Source: an uncultured Slackia sp. (GTDB taxonomy: Bacteria; Actinomycetota; Coriobacteriia; Coriobacteriales; Eggerthellaceae). Taken from it: a stretch of DNA of 43,066 bases. Below are positions 1 to 7,748 of the stretch, piece after piece (position 1 is the stretch's first letter; each line of letters starts with the position of its first letter). The position numbers and the translations under genes are program-made. The notes beneath the pieces were generated by a model. It was not told the origin of the DNA. It ran no database searches and saw nothing but the letters and a program-made list of their open reading frames with translations. The stretch is taken from NCBI GenBank assembly GCA_937895975.1, contig CALBLG010000172.1, forward strand, positions 1 to 43,066. The letters are read 5' to 3'.

Positions 1-1137
1 GGAAAGCGGGTTGGAAAACGCCGCGGTGCCGCCGGTGGGAAGCGTGTGGTTCGGGCCGGCAACGTAATCGCCCAACGGCTCGCTGCTCCACGGGCCAACG
101 AAGATGGCGCCAGCGTTCTCGATTTTGCCCAGCAAGCCCATGGCGTTGTCGCAGTGCAGCTCGAGGTGCTCGGGCGCAATGACGTTCACGGCATCGATGG
201 CGGCGTCCAAATCGGGCGCAACCACTACGACGCCCTGATCGTTCAACGAAGCGCTGGTGATTTCAGCGCGAGGGCTCGCCGCTAGAAGCTCGGCGAAACG
301 GCCCTGCACCTTTTCGGCGAACGCGGCGTCGCAGGTAACCAAATAGCAGGTCGCCAACGGGTCGTGTTCGGCCTGAGCCATGAGGTCGGCCGCCACGACG
401 GTGGCGTCGGCCGTGGAATCGGCCAGAACGCACACTTCAGAGGGGCCGGCCACCATATCGATGCCCGCATCGCCCGACACGATCTTCTTCGCCGCAGCAA
501 CGAACGCATTGCCAGGGCCCACGATTTTCGCGGTCTTCGGGATGGATTCGGTGCCATACGCAAGCGCGGCGATGGCCTGCGCGCCGCCCACGGCATAAAT
601 CTCATCGACACCGGCGATTTTCGCAGCGGCGAGGGTGTAGGGAGAAATGCCGCCTTCCCTTTGGGGCGGCGTGACCATGACCACGCGCTTCACGCCCGCT
701 ACCTTCGCGGGCAGGCAATCCATGAGCACCGTGGAGGGATATTGCGCGCGCCCGCCTGGCACATACACGCCCGCGGCGGAAACCGGCGTAACCTTCACAC
801 CAAGAATGGTGCCGTCGGCGCGCGAAGTGAACCACGATTGCTCCACTTCGCGCTCGTGGAATTCACGAATCTGCGCGGCGGCCTTCTTCAACGCCTTGAT
901 GAATGCCGGGTCGACGGCCTCGACGGCCTCGTCCATGAGCTTCGGGTCAACGCGGAAATCGTCCACATCGACGCCATCGAACTTCTTGCAGTATTCGCGC
1001 AAGGCCTCATCGCCGCGTTCGCGCACGTCATCGACGATGGCTTGGGCCGACTGCATGATAGACGCGGGAAGCACGCCCTGGCGCGGAAGCTGAGATGCGG
1101 CGAGGCGCTCGCCGGGGTTCAAAGTAATGGTCTTCAT
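1..1137 (-). CDS. hisD: Histidinol dehydrogenase, 3' end off window
   Basis: Catalyses the last two steps of histidine synthesis, oxidising L-histidinol to L-histidine with NAD+ in the cytosol. The frame starts at ATG 1137 (MKTITLNPGERL) and stays open for 379 codons to base 1. Family motifs are clear: VYVPGGRAQYPSTVLM, the run KIVGPGNAFVAAAKK, GPSEVCVLAD (around residues 235-245), AEHDPLA, and near the edge GPNHTLPTGGTAAFSNPLS. The usual family length is about 430 residues, so roughly 50 C-terminal residues lie outside the window. It begins 5 bases after the stop of the hisZ-hisG fusion and is almost certainly translated from the same mRNA. Confidence 0.97.
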   Translation of the reverse strand, partial: MKTITLNPGERLAASQLPRQGVLPASIMQSAQAIVDDVRERGDEALREYCKKFDGVDVDDFRVDPKLMDEAVEAVDPAFIKALKKAAAQIREFHEREVEQSWFTSRADGTILGVKVTPVSAAGVYVPGGRAQYPSTVLMDCLPAKVAGVKRVVMVTPPQREGGISPYTLAAAKIAGVDEIYAVGGAQAIAALAYGTESIPKTAKIVGPGNAFVAAAKKIVSGDAGIDMVAGPSEVCVLADSTADATVVAADLMAQAEHDPLATCYLVTCDAAFAEKVQGRFAELLAASPRAEITSASLNDQGVVVVAPDLDAAIDAVNVIAPEHLELHCDNAMGLLGKIENAGAIFVGPWSSEPLGDYVAGPNHTLPTGGTAAFSNPLS

Positions 1138-1142
1138 AGCAA

Positions 1143-2759
1143 TTATGCCTTTCTCGAAGCGGCCAGCGCCGAGGCGAGGTCGCGAACTCGTTTATCGCAG
1201 CGAATGCTCGCGGGGCTTGCGAAGAAGCGGGCGGAGCATTTCAACACCTCGTCGACAATAACGAGGTCGTTTTCACGAAGCGTGGTGCCCGTGGCCGTGA
1301 TGTCGACGATGCGATCGGACATGCCAACCATAGGGCCCAGCTCGATGTTGCCGTGCAGCGTGACGATGTCGGCCTGCACGCCGATGCGGTCATAATAGGC
1401 CTGCGTGATGCGCGGGTATTTCGTGGACACGCGAATGGAACCGCGGCGCGCGTAGGCGGCTTCGGCCTTGCCTTTCGCGGCAGCGGGCTCGGCCACCACA
1501 AAACGGCACGCGCCGTAGCCCAAGTCGATGAGCTGCACCAAATCGAGGCCCGCCTCTACGAGGGAATCGCGGCCGCAAATGCCGCAATCGGCTCCGCCAG
1601 AGGCAACGAAAGCCGGGGCGTCGGTGGGCCTCACGATAACGTAGTCGACGCCCTGGCCGTGCACGATAAGATGCCGGCCCACGTCGCGCAATGGTTCCGT
1701 ATCGAGCCCGGCGGAGGCAAGCGCCTCGACGGTGTCGGCGAACAGGGAGCCCTTCGGCACGGCAATGCGAAGGGGGCGCTGTTCTGCAGGACTGGCCGCA
1801 GCTTCCTCGATTTGCTCGAGCGACAGCGCGAATCCCGCCGATGGCAGGTCGCGCTCGCCCAAGCGAGAAAACGCCTCGTCGTAGCGGCCACCCGAGCCAA
1901 GCGGCGCCGACACGCCATCGGCGTACACGGAAAACACGAGGCCGGTATAGTAGTCGAACGAATTCATGACCGAGAAATCGATGGAGAGGTTCTCGGCAAA
2001 GCCCGCCTGCGCGGCCGAAGCAAACAGCGCGCGAAGCTCGGACACGCCGCCGTCTTCGATGCCGGCCGTCGCCAGAACAGACGATGCGGCATCGAGAGCC
2101 TCGGCGCCGCCGCATATGCGCGGCAAGGCGGCGATGGCCGAAACGAGCGCGTCGGACGCGTCAACGTCAGCAAGCGACGCGTCGAGGTCGACGAAATCGG
2201 AGGCATGCACGCACGACAAAATCTCGTTACGCTTGACGCCCTCGATGCCGGCGGCGGCAAGCAACTCGTTCATGGGACGCACGCTGCCGCACACGATGCG
2301 CCAACCGGCAACACCCGCGGAATCCAGGGCCTCGGCGGCCATGGACACCACCTCGAAATCGGCCTCGGGGCCAGAAGCGCCAATAAGTTCGATGCCCAGC
2401 TGGGTGAACTGGCGCGCGCGAGCCATGTATTGCGCCTGTTCGCGCACAACCGGCGCGGCATAGCGCAGGCGAATAGGCGTGTCGGAATTGCGCAAGCGCG
2501 TTGCGACCAGGCGAGCGATGGGCATGGTAAGATCGCTGCGCACCATAAGCAGACGCCCGTCGCCGTCGAACAGCTGGAACGGCGTAGAAGCAAGCCCGCC
2601 GACCATTGCCAGCGACGAGCGCTCTTCAAGCAGCGGCGTTTCTACCGGAACATAGCCATGAGACGCGAAACCGTCGCTCACGATGCGGGTTATGCGCTCG
2701 CGCTCGAGCGCCTCGTCGGGCATGATGTCCCGGAATCCCCGGGCGGTAATGGGCCTCAC
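1143..2759 (-). CDS. hisG: HisZ-HisG fusion: ATP phosphoribosyltransferase with its regulatory domain
   Basis: Carries out the first committed step of histidine synthesis (ATP + PRPP to phosphoribosyl-ATP). The 538-aa product has a HisZ domain, a histidyl-tRNA-synthetase-like fold, at about residues 1-320 (GFRDIMPDEA, RSDLTMPIARLVATRL, QFTQLGIELIG, FDYYTGLVFSVY, GSGGRYDE). It then has a short-form HisG domain from about residue 327 (RIAVPKGSLF, ADCGICGRDSL, STKYPRITQAYY, IVDITATGTTLREN). Short-form HisG needs HisZ for activity, so the fusion makes a self-contained enzyme. The start is GTG at 2759, with GAAAGG upstream. hisD follows after 5 bases. HisZ and HisG are usually separate proteins; no stop or frame change separates them here. 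Confidence 0.95.
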   Translation of the reverse strand: MRPITARGFRDIMPDEALERERITRIVSDGFASHGYVPVETPLLEERSSLAMVGGLASTPFQLFDGDGRLLMVRSDLTMPIARLVATRLRNSDTPIRLRYAAPVVREQAQYMARARQFTQLGIELIGASGPEADFEVVSMAAEALDSAGVAGWRIVCGSVRPMNELLAAAGIEGVKRNEILSCVHASDFVDLDASLADVDASDALVSAIAALPRICGGAEALDAASSVLATAGIEDGGVSELRALFASAAQAGFAENLSIDFSVMNSFDYYTGLVFSVYADGVSAPLGSGGRYDEAFSRLGERDLPSAGFALSLEQIEEAAASPAEQRPLRIAVPKGSLFADTVEALASAGLDTEPLRDVGRHLIVHGQGVDYVIVRPTDAPAFVASGGADCGICGRDSLVEAGLDLVQLIDLGYGACRFVVAEPAAAKGKAEAAYARRGSIRVSTKYPRITQAYYDRIGVQADIVTLHGNIELGPMVGMSDRIVDITATGTTLRENDLVIVDEVLKCSARFFASPASIRCDKRVRDLASALAASRKA

Positions 2760-2849
2760 TGCTTCTCGCCGATCCTTTCTGCGTTGTAACGTGTTCGATA
2801 CTTTACCACAGTAGAGTGCTCGAGCGAATAATTCGACAGCCCCTCTTCA

Positions 2850-2878
2850 TAAAAGAATGCCCGCCAAATGGCGGGCAT
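2850..2878 (-). terminator. Rho-independent terminator after the 305-aa membrane protein gene
   Basis: A perfect 9-bp stem (ATGCCCGCC with GGCGGGCAT, 2857-2878, 4-base loop) is followed on the minus strand by TTCTTTTATG. It lies 51 bases past the stop at 2930 and separates that gene from the histidine operon. Confidence 0.8.
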
Positions 2879-2929
2879 ATATAAGCCTGGATAGCAAGGG
2901 CCGATGCCCTTTGGCGAAGCGACGCAACC

Positions 2930-3847
2930 TTATGCGTTGACGTACACGTAGAACAGGCGCAGCGTGTCGGCCAAGTTGTTGGACACATTCGCGGCGGAGT
3001 AGTCGTAGTTCAGACGGCATTGCCATGCGTGCTCGGCCCCGTCCGACGCCGCGGGCGCCGTCCCCTGGAAGGTGTACTGCTCCTGCGAAATGGTTTTGCC
3101 ATCATCGGCATACGTGCGGTACTCATCCGAGGACGGCAACACGACCGAGCCCTTCTCGACCGTAAGGCCCGCATCGCCGAGCAGCGTTTCAACTACGTGC
3201 TTTTCCTGCACCGCGTCAGAGAAGCTCACGTCGCCATAGCCCAGCGTCGACATAGGCGCCGAGTAGCCCGCCTGGGTAATTTTCCCATCTTTATCGAGCG
3301 TGAGATACACCGACGGCGTGTTGCCCTTCGAGTCGGCCTGCTGTTCGGTAAGTGCGACCGTCACCGTTTTGCCCACGACTTCCGTGGTTTTCGAGTCGCC
3401 CTCACCCGTTTCCTGCGTAATATCGGTCGAGTTCGACACCGTCGCCCCTCGGCCGACCTTCGTGATGGCCTCATCTTGGGAAAGGCCCAGCAGCGCCACC
3501 AAATTCGGCGCGGTAAGGCGGCTGCCCTGCTTTTTCGCATCGGAAGCCTCGGCCGCGTCTTTCAACGTGGTCGCCGTGGAATTCGATGCCTGGCTGGCCA
3601 CATCGCTGGCCTCTTGGTACAGCAGGAATGCGAAATACGCCAGCACCGCGATAAGCACCACCAATACGATGCTCACCACGATGAGCGCCACGCGCGTGCG
3701 CTTCGATTTCTTCTGATGCAGCGACATCCCCGACGTGGCCTGAGGCGTATCGTTGTCGGTAACGTCGTATTCGACCACGCCCTGCTTCGAATCGGAAAGC
3801 TCCGCCTCATCAGCCTGAACGCGGGCGTGCTTCGCATGTTTTGCCAT
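2930..3847 (-). CDS. Single-pass membrane protein, function unknown
   Basis: I do not recognise a characterised family. The start at ATG 3847 (MAKHAKHARVQ) is preferred over the upstream codon at 3868 because AGAAAGGA lies 8 bases before it. The 305-aa product has a charged cytosolic N-terminus ending in a basic stretch (QKKSKRTR). One strong membrane helix follows at about residues 53-77 (IVVSIVLVVLIAVLAYFAF), then about 225 extracellular residues rich in Ser, Thr and Asp. The segment LVALLGLSQDEAITKVGRGA loosely resembles the start of a PASTA repeat, but this is not a firm call. The gene lies directly behind an intercistronic terminator (3861-3892), so part of its expression probably comes from read-through from the solute-binding-protein operon. 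Confidence 0.75.
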   Translation of the reverse strand: MAKHAKHARVQADEAELSDSKQGVVEYDVTDNDTPQATSGMSLHQKKSKRTRVALIVVSIVLVVLIAVLAYFAFLLYQEASDVASQASNSTATTLKDAAEASDAKKQGSRLTAPNLVALLGLSQDEAITKVGRGATVSNSTDITQETGEGDSKTTEVVGKTVTVALTEQQADSKGNTPSVYLTLDKDGKITQAGYSAPMSTLGYGDVSFSDAVQEKHVVETLLGDAGLTVEKGSVVLPSSDEYRTYADDGKTISQEQYTFQGTAPAASDGAEHAWQCRLNYDYSAANVSNNLADTLRLFYVYVNA

Positions 3848-3860
3848 GAGCTCTTCCTTT

Positions 3861-3892
3861 CTAAACAAAGCGAGCCCGAACAGACGGGCTCG
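3861..3892 (-). terminator. Intercistronic terminator between the 43-aa peptide gene and the membrane protein gene
   Basis: A perfect 8-bp stem, CGAGCCCG with CGGGCTCG (3871-3892, 6-base loop), is followed on the minus strand by CTTTGTTTAG. It ends about 13 bases before the start codon at 3847, so it probably limits rather than abolishes transcription of that gene. Confidence 0.75.
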
Positions 3893-3903
3893 ATTCGAAA
3901 TGT

Positions 3904-4035
3904 TTAATGCAGCGCCGTATACGCCACGAACGCGATAACCGCAACCACCGCAAGCCCGATAATCACCTTTTGCATGGTTGACATGGGAGGAATATCTTCA
4001 AGGTCGTTGGTATCGCGCGTCTTCTTCTGGGACAT
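3904..4035 (-). CDS. 43-aa single-span membrane peptide
   Basis: A short frame, ATG 4035 to TAA 3904-3906, encodes 43 residues: a charged N-terminus (MSQKKTRDTNDLEDIPP), then one hydrophobic span from about residue 22 (VIIGLAVVAVIAFVAYTAL) that reaches the C-terminus. It starts 9 bases after the stop of the solute-binding lipoprotein. The likely ribosome site, CTAAGG, includes that upstream stop codon, so translation of the two is probably coupled. A good terminator follows. The fold suggests an accessory membrane peptide, perhaps for the lipoprotein. The function is unknown, and reality is inferred from spacing, hydrophobicity and the terminator. Confidence 0.7.
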   Translation of the reverse strand: MSQKKTRDTNDLEDIPPMSTMQKVIIGLAVVAVIAFVAYTALH

Positions 4036-4044
4036 GGCAGCGCC

Positions 4045-5019
4045 TTAGTTCGAGCTCGACGTCGAGTTCGGCTGGATGGCGTTGGCCCCCGCCGTAGACG
4101 TTGAGGCGGTTTCGGAAGTTGTAGACGCCGTGCCCGAGCCGGCCTCGCCCGATTCGCCAGAAACGGAGTTCGCCGCAGACGACTTGCTGGCAGACACTTC
4201 GATTGTCGTGATGGAATCCAAATCGACGGGCGAGCCGAGCCACTTCGCGCACACCGCATCGGCAACGCCATTGCCCATGATGGCCGTAAGCGCGCCCGAA
4301 ATGGCCTTCTGCAGGTTTTGGTTGCTTGAAGAGGCACCGATGCAGTAGCCGCCTTTCGAGCCAAGCAGCGCGATGGGCTTCACGTCGACGTTCTGGCGCA
4401 AGGCGGCATACGAACCGATAACCGCGTCGGCGGCAACATAGGTAGCCTTGCCGGTTTCAACGAGCGAAAACGCCGAAACCAAATCTGACGAGGGGTTCAA
4501 AGCCTCATCGCCGAATGCGTTTTCGACGGCCCATGCGCTGGTCGAGGAAGACTGCGCCGCAATGCTGCCCGCAGCAGCCTGTGCGGGAACGGAATCGGAA
4601 CCCGAGGCGAACAGCGCCACGCCCGTCTCGAGATACGGGTCGGACATCCACATAGACGTGCTTTTCTCGGAAGAGGACTGCCCCATCACGATATCGACGT
4701 CGCCATCGGAAAGCGCCTTGGCTGCGTTGCCGGCCACATCGACCAATTCGAGCTTCAAGCCCAGCTGATCGGCCAGCGCGGCGGCCATGTCAACGTCGAG
4801 GCCCGCATATTGTGCCGAAGATTTGGAGGTGATGAACGGCGCACCGCCATCGGCATCGATGCCCACGCGCAATGTGCCGTTAGTTCCAATAGTGGGCGCG
4901 CTTACTGTGGGGGTAAGCGTCTTGCCTTCGTAAGAACCGCTTTGGCTGCAGCCCGCAAGCCCCAAGGCGAGGCACAGGGCGCATGCCAGCATGCAAACGA
5001 CCGACGCGCGATGCTTCAT
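4045..5019 (-). CDS. Solute-binding lipoprotein, amino-acid ABC type (SBP_bac_3 fold)
   Basis: A 324-aa extracytoplasmic binding protein, probably for a polar amino acid or similar small solute. Start ATG 5019 gives a lipoprotein signal peptide ending in the lipobox LGLAGC, with the lipid-modified Cys followed by SQSGS. The body carries hallmarks of the family: GTLRVGIDADGGAPFIT, AGLDVDMAAALADQLGLKLELVDV, and DVDIVMGQSSSEKS followed by MSDPYLETG. The last 50 or so residues are a Ser/Thr/Ala-rich low-complexity tail not found in typical members. No permease or ATPase gene adjoins it, so it is an orphan binding protein or a sensor. It leads an operon with the 43-aa peptide. Confidence 0.85.
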   Translation of the reverse strand: MKHRASVVCMLACALCLALGLAGCSQSGSYEGKTLTPTVSAPTIGTNGTLRVGIDADGGAPFITSKSSAQYAGLDVDMAAALADQLGLKLELVDVAGNAAKALSDGDVDIVMGQSSSEKSTSMWMSDPYLETGVALFASGSDSVPAQAAAGSIAAQSSSTSAWAVENAFGDEALNPSSDLVSAFSLVETGKATYVAADAVIGSYAALRQNVDVKPIALLGSKGGYCIGASSSNQNLQKAISGALTAIMGNGVADAVCAKWLGSPVDLDSITTIEVSASKSSAANSVSGESGEAGSGTASTTSETASTSTAGANAIQPNSTSSSN

Positions 5020-5570
5020 CGTATGAATCCTCTTTCCGCAAACTTTCAAAGATTCCTCTTTCGGCTGACCTAGTCTTTGCCCCCACACTCGCGCACTGGG
5101 GTTTTGCAGATGATCCCACGCTACCCTCTCCCCCGGTGCGGGCGGACCGCAAAATCGGCCGGGAGGTGCGACTTACTTCTAGGATACGCCATGCTCGCAC
5201 GCGCCTATATATTGGCGGCGCGTACTTACGTGGATCCTTTTGACCGCATCTGCCATGGACTGAGAAGCCTTGCGGCTTCCGCAACTACAGACCCGAAAGA
5301 AGTCTCGGGTCAGTTTAGCAGATTCGTCCACGGCGCAACGGCTTTGGCCCAATGTTCCACGCTCCATTCAACCGACGGCAACGACGCGGTTGCGTTTGAA
5401 AACCACCGCATCCCCCCGCAATGCAACTACCCGAAAACCACGCGAGTGCATCCGCTCGTAGCAAGGCTCCAGCGAGTATTGGGCATATAGCGGCAAAAAG
5501 GCGGCAAGAAAACGGCAAGAATGTGCCACTACCATCTGTTTTTTCCAAAGGCTGCACAGGAAGGATAGCG
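5020..5570. other. Divergent intergenic region between the lipoprotein operon and comF
   Basis: About 550 bases with no convincing gene. It must hold both divergent promoters; none matches consensus well. Two clean hairpins lie side by side: GAAGCC-TTGC-GGCTTC at 5264-5279, and GACCCGA with TCGGGTC at 5290-5311, the latter followed by CAGTTTAGC. A 25-codon frame (minus, 5256 to 5179) lacks a ribosome site and is not called. tmRNA, RNase P and T-box hallmarks were looked for and not seen. Confidence 0.5.
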
Positions 5571-6254
5571 ATGGGGCTTTTCGCCGAGGCGCTCTTCGAA
5601 ACGCTCTGGCCCACGCGTTGCGCTTTATGCGATAGGCCGGGCACGGTGCTGTGCGAGCAATGCCGGCAGCAGCTCGATGTGCTTGACCAGTGGCGAGCCT
5701 GCCCGCAGTGTGGAGCGGCGTTCGGCCTTGTGCAATGCGACCACTGCACGCCCATCGTGTCCAAAGAATCGCGCATCGAGCTCTGCGTGAGCGCGCTTCG
5801 CTACACCGACAACACTGGAGCGCTCATCAAGACGTTCAAGGACAAAGGCGAGCAGCGCCTTGCGGAGCATTTGTCGCAACTGCTCGCCGATGCGCTGCCG
5901 CCGTCGTGGATCAGCTGGGCACACGCCATTACCTACGTCACCGCCACAACGGCAGCCAAAAGGCGGCGCGGGTTCGACCATATGGAGCTCGTCGCCCGGC
6001 AGCTTGCGAAGCTGTGCGACAAGGATTGCCTCCGAACGCTGAACGAGCCTTTGGCCAAAGACCAGCGCATTCTGGGGCGTGCCGAACGGCGGGCGAACAT
6101 GAAAGGGCGATTTTCGACATGTTGCGACATATCAGGGATGCGCCTCGTGCTCATCGACGACGTGTTCACGACCGGCGCCACCATAACCGAGGCGCGCGAG
6201 GCACTCGAAACGGCAGGGGCGCATGTGCGTTGCGCCACGGTTGCTCGAGCCTGA
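5571..6254 (+). CDS. comF: ComF family phosphoribosyltransferase-like protein
   Basis: Member of the ComF/GntX family, implicated in DNA uptake in competent bacteria and otherwise of unsettled biochemical role. ATG 5571 is chosen because AGGAAGGAT lies 6 bases upstream; the frame is open further upstream without support. The 227-aa protein has an N-terminal zinc-ribbon-like cluster (CALCDRPGTVLCEQC, then CPQCG and CDHC, residues about 17-62). At the C-terminus it has the PRPP-binding loop of type I phosphoribosyltransferases (LVLIDDVFTTGATITEARE). No other competence genes are in the window. It stands alone between a divergent lipoprotein operon and a glycosyltransferase with its own promoter. 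Confidence 0.9.
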   Translation: MGLFAEALFETLWPTRCALCDRPGTVLCEQCRQQLDVLDQWRACPQCGAAFGLVQCDHCTPIVSKESRIELCVSALRYTDNTGALIKTFKDKGEQRLAEHLSQLLADALPPSWISWAHAITYVTATTAAKRRRGFDHMELVARQLAKLCDKDCLRTLNEPLAKDQRILGRAERRANMKGRFSTCCDISGMRLVLIDDVFTTGATITEAREALETAGAHVRCATVARA

Positions 6255-6365
6255 CGGCGGCGCCGATGGCGCCTGACATATGAATTTCCTTTCCGCTTTC
6301 TGCTTTCGTTGCGCATTTTGTGTTCGCGAATCGTCAACAAGATGCGGCGCATACATGCATCACTC

Positions 6366-6371
6366 TATAAT
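6366..6371 (+). promoter_or_regulatory. Candidate -10 element for the glycosyltransferase gene
   Basis: An exact TATAAT lies 70 bases before the chosen GTG start at 6441. No good -35 hexamer is present at 16-18 bases. A small hairpin, ATGCC-TTC-GGCAT (6389-6401), lies in the predicted leader. Confidence 0.4.
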
Positions 6372-6440
6372 TCTGAAAGTTTGCAGGAATGCCTTCGGCA
6401 TCACATGACTACAACTACTAACGATAGGAGCGAGAAGACC

Positions 6441-7748
6441 GTGTTCGAACAAATGCTTTCGCACATGACATTCGTGGACGTCTTCAACTGGTCCGTTCTG
6501 CTGGTTTTCGCCGTTTGCTACCTTTACCAGTTTTATTACGTGTTCGTCGTGCTTACGCGCAAGCCGCCCGTGCAGCAGGCCAAGGCGAATCACAAATATG
6601 CGGTGATGATTTCCGCGCGCAACGAAAGCCAGGTCATCGGCGACTTGATCCACAGCATCCGCATGCAGAATTACCCGCAGGAGCTCATCGACATCTTCGT
6701 CATCGCCGATAACTGCACTGACAACACGGCCGACATCGCCCGCGCAGCGGGAGCGACCGACGTGTACGTGCGCTTCAACGACCAAGAAATAGGCAAAGGC
6801 TATGCGCTGAACTACGGATGGCACGAGATTCAAAAGCGCGACGATGCCGAGACTTTCGAAGCCTATTTCGTATTCGACGCCGACAACGTGCTTGACGCGA
6901 ATTACTTCCGCGAGATGAACAAGGTTTTCGACGGCGGCGCCGAGGCCTCTACCAGTTACCGCAACTCGAAAAACTATGGCAGCAACTGGATTTCCGCCGG
7001 CTACGCGATTTGGTTTTTGCGCGAGGCGAAATACTTGAGCCAGGCGCGCCTTACGCTGAACACCAGCTGCGCCATTTCGGGCACTGGTTTCTTCATAGCC
7101 GCGCGCGTGCTGAAGCAAAGCGACGGCTGGAAATGGCATTTGCTTACCGAAGACATCGAATTCTCCACCAGCTCCATTATCGAGGGACGCCGCATCGCAT
7201 ACTGCCCCACCGCCATGCTCTATGATGAGCAGCCCATTACGTTCATCGATTCATGGAACCAGCGCTTCCGCTGGGCCAAGGGCTTTTACCAGGTATTTTG
7301 GCATTACGCGCCCCGGCTTGCCAAAGGCATCTTCACCAACCCCAAAGGCAAGCGCTTCGCCTGCTACGATATGTTGATGACCATCGCGCCCGCCATGCTG
7401 CTTACCGTGATTTCCATCGGGTTCAACGGAACCATCGCGCTGCTCACGCTGTTCGGCGTTATGTCGGCCGGCACCATGGTTACCTCGGCTTTGTCGTCGA
7501 TGTTCTTCTGCCTGTTCAACTTCATGCTGTTCATGTTCATCTTCGGCGTGCTTACCACATTCACCGAATGGGACAACATTCATTCCACGACGTCAAAGAA
7601 GATTCGCTACCTGTTCACCTTCCCCGTTTTCCAGCTTACCTACATTCCTATCGCCCTTGTGGCGCTGGTGAAGAAAGCAAGCTGGAAGCCTATCAAGCAC
7701 ACCATTTCCGTCGACGTAGAGGAAATGAGCAACGCTGGCATGAAATAG
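6441..7748 (+). CDS. Processive family-2 glycosyltransferase, membrane bound
   Basis: A GT2 enzyme of the cellulose/hyaluronan/poly-GlcNAc synthase type, transferring sugars from a nucleotide-sugar at the inner face of the membrane. GTG 6441 is favoured because ATAGGAG lies 10 bases upstream; ATG 6405 is an in-frame alternative without a clear ribosome site. One N-terminal membrane span (SVLLVFAVCYLYQFYYVFVV) precedes the catalytic domain. Motifs are VMISARNESQVIGDLI, DNCTDNTADIAR, FDADN (metal and nucleotide binding), LTEDIE (general base) and NQRFRWAKG (the QxxRW motif of processive enzymes). Several more spans follow at the C-terminus. The product polymer is unknown. The stop codon directly abuts the stop of the convergent gene at 7749. 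Confidence 0.88.
   Translation: MFEQMLSHMTFVDVFNWSVLLVFAVCYLYQFYYVFVVLTRKPPVQQAKANHKYAVMISARNESQVIGDLIHSIRMQNYPQELIDIFVIADNCTDNTADIARAAGATDVYVRFNDQEIGKGYALNYGWHEIQKRDDAETFEAYFVFDADNVLDANYFREMNKVFDGGAEASTSYRNSKNYGSNWISAGYAIWFLREAKYLSQARLTLNTSCAISGTGFFIAARVLKQSDGWKWHLLTEDIEFSTSSIIEGRRIAYCPTAMLYDEQPITFIDSWNQRFRWAKGFYQVFWHYAPRLAKGIFTNPKGKRFACYDMLMTIAPAMLLTVISIGFNGTIALLTLFGVMSAGTMVTSALSSMFFCLFNFMLFMFIFGVLTTFTEWDNIHSTTSKKIRYLFTFPVFQLTYIPIALVALVKKASWKPIKHTISVDVEEMSNAGMK

Noticed and set aside
2760..2856. Search for a histidine T-box or leader peptide before hisZG.
   Set aside because: The spacer is under 100 bases and has neither the T-box sequence nor a His-rich short frame.
5179..5256. A 25-codon minus-strand frame (MADAVKRIHVSTRRQ) upstream of the lipoprotein operon.
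   Set aside because: No ribosome site and no recognisable family. It overlaps structured intergenic DNA.
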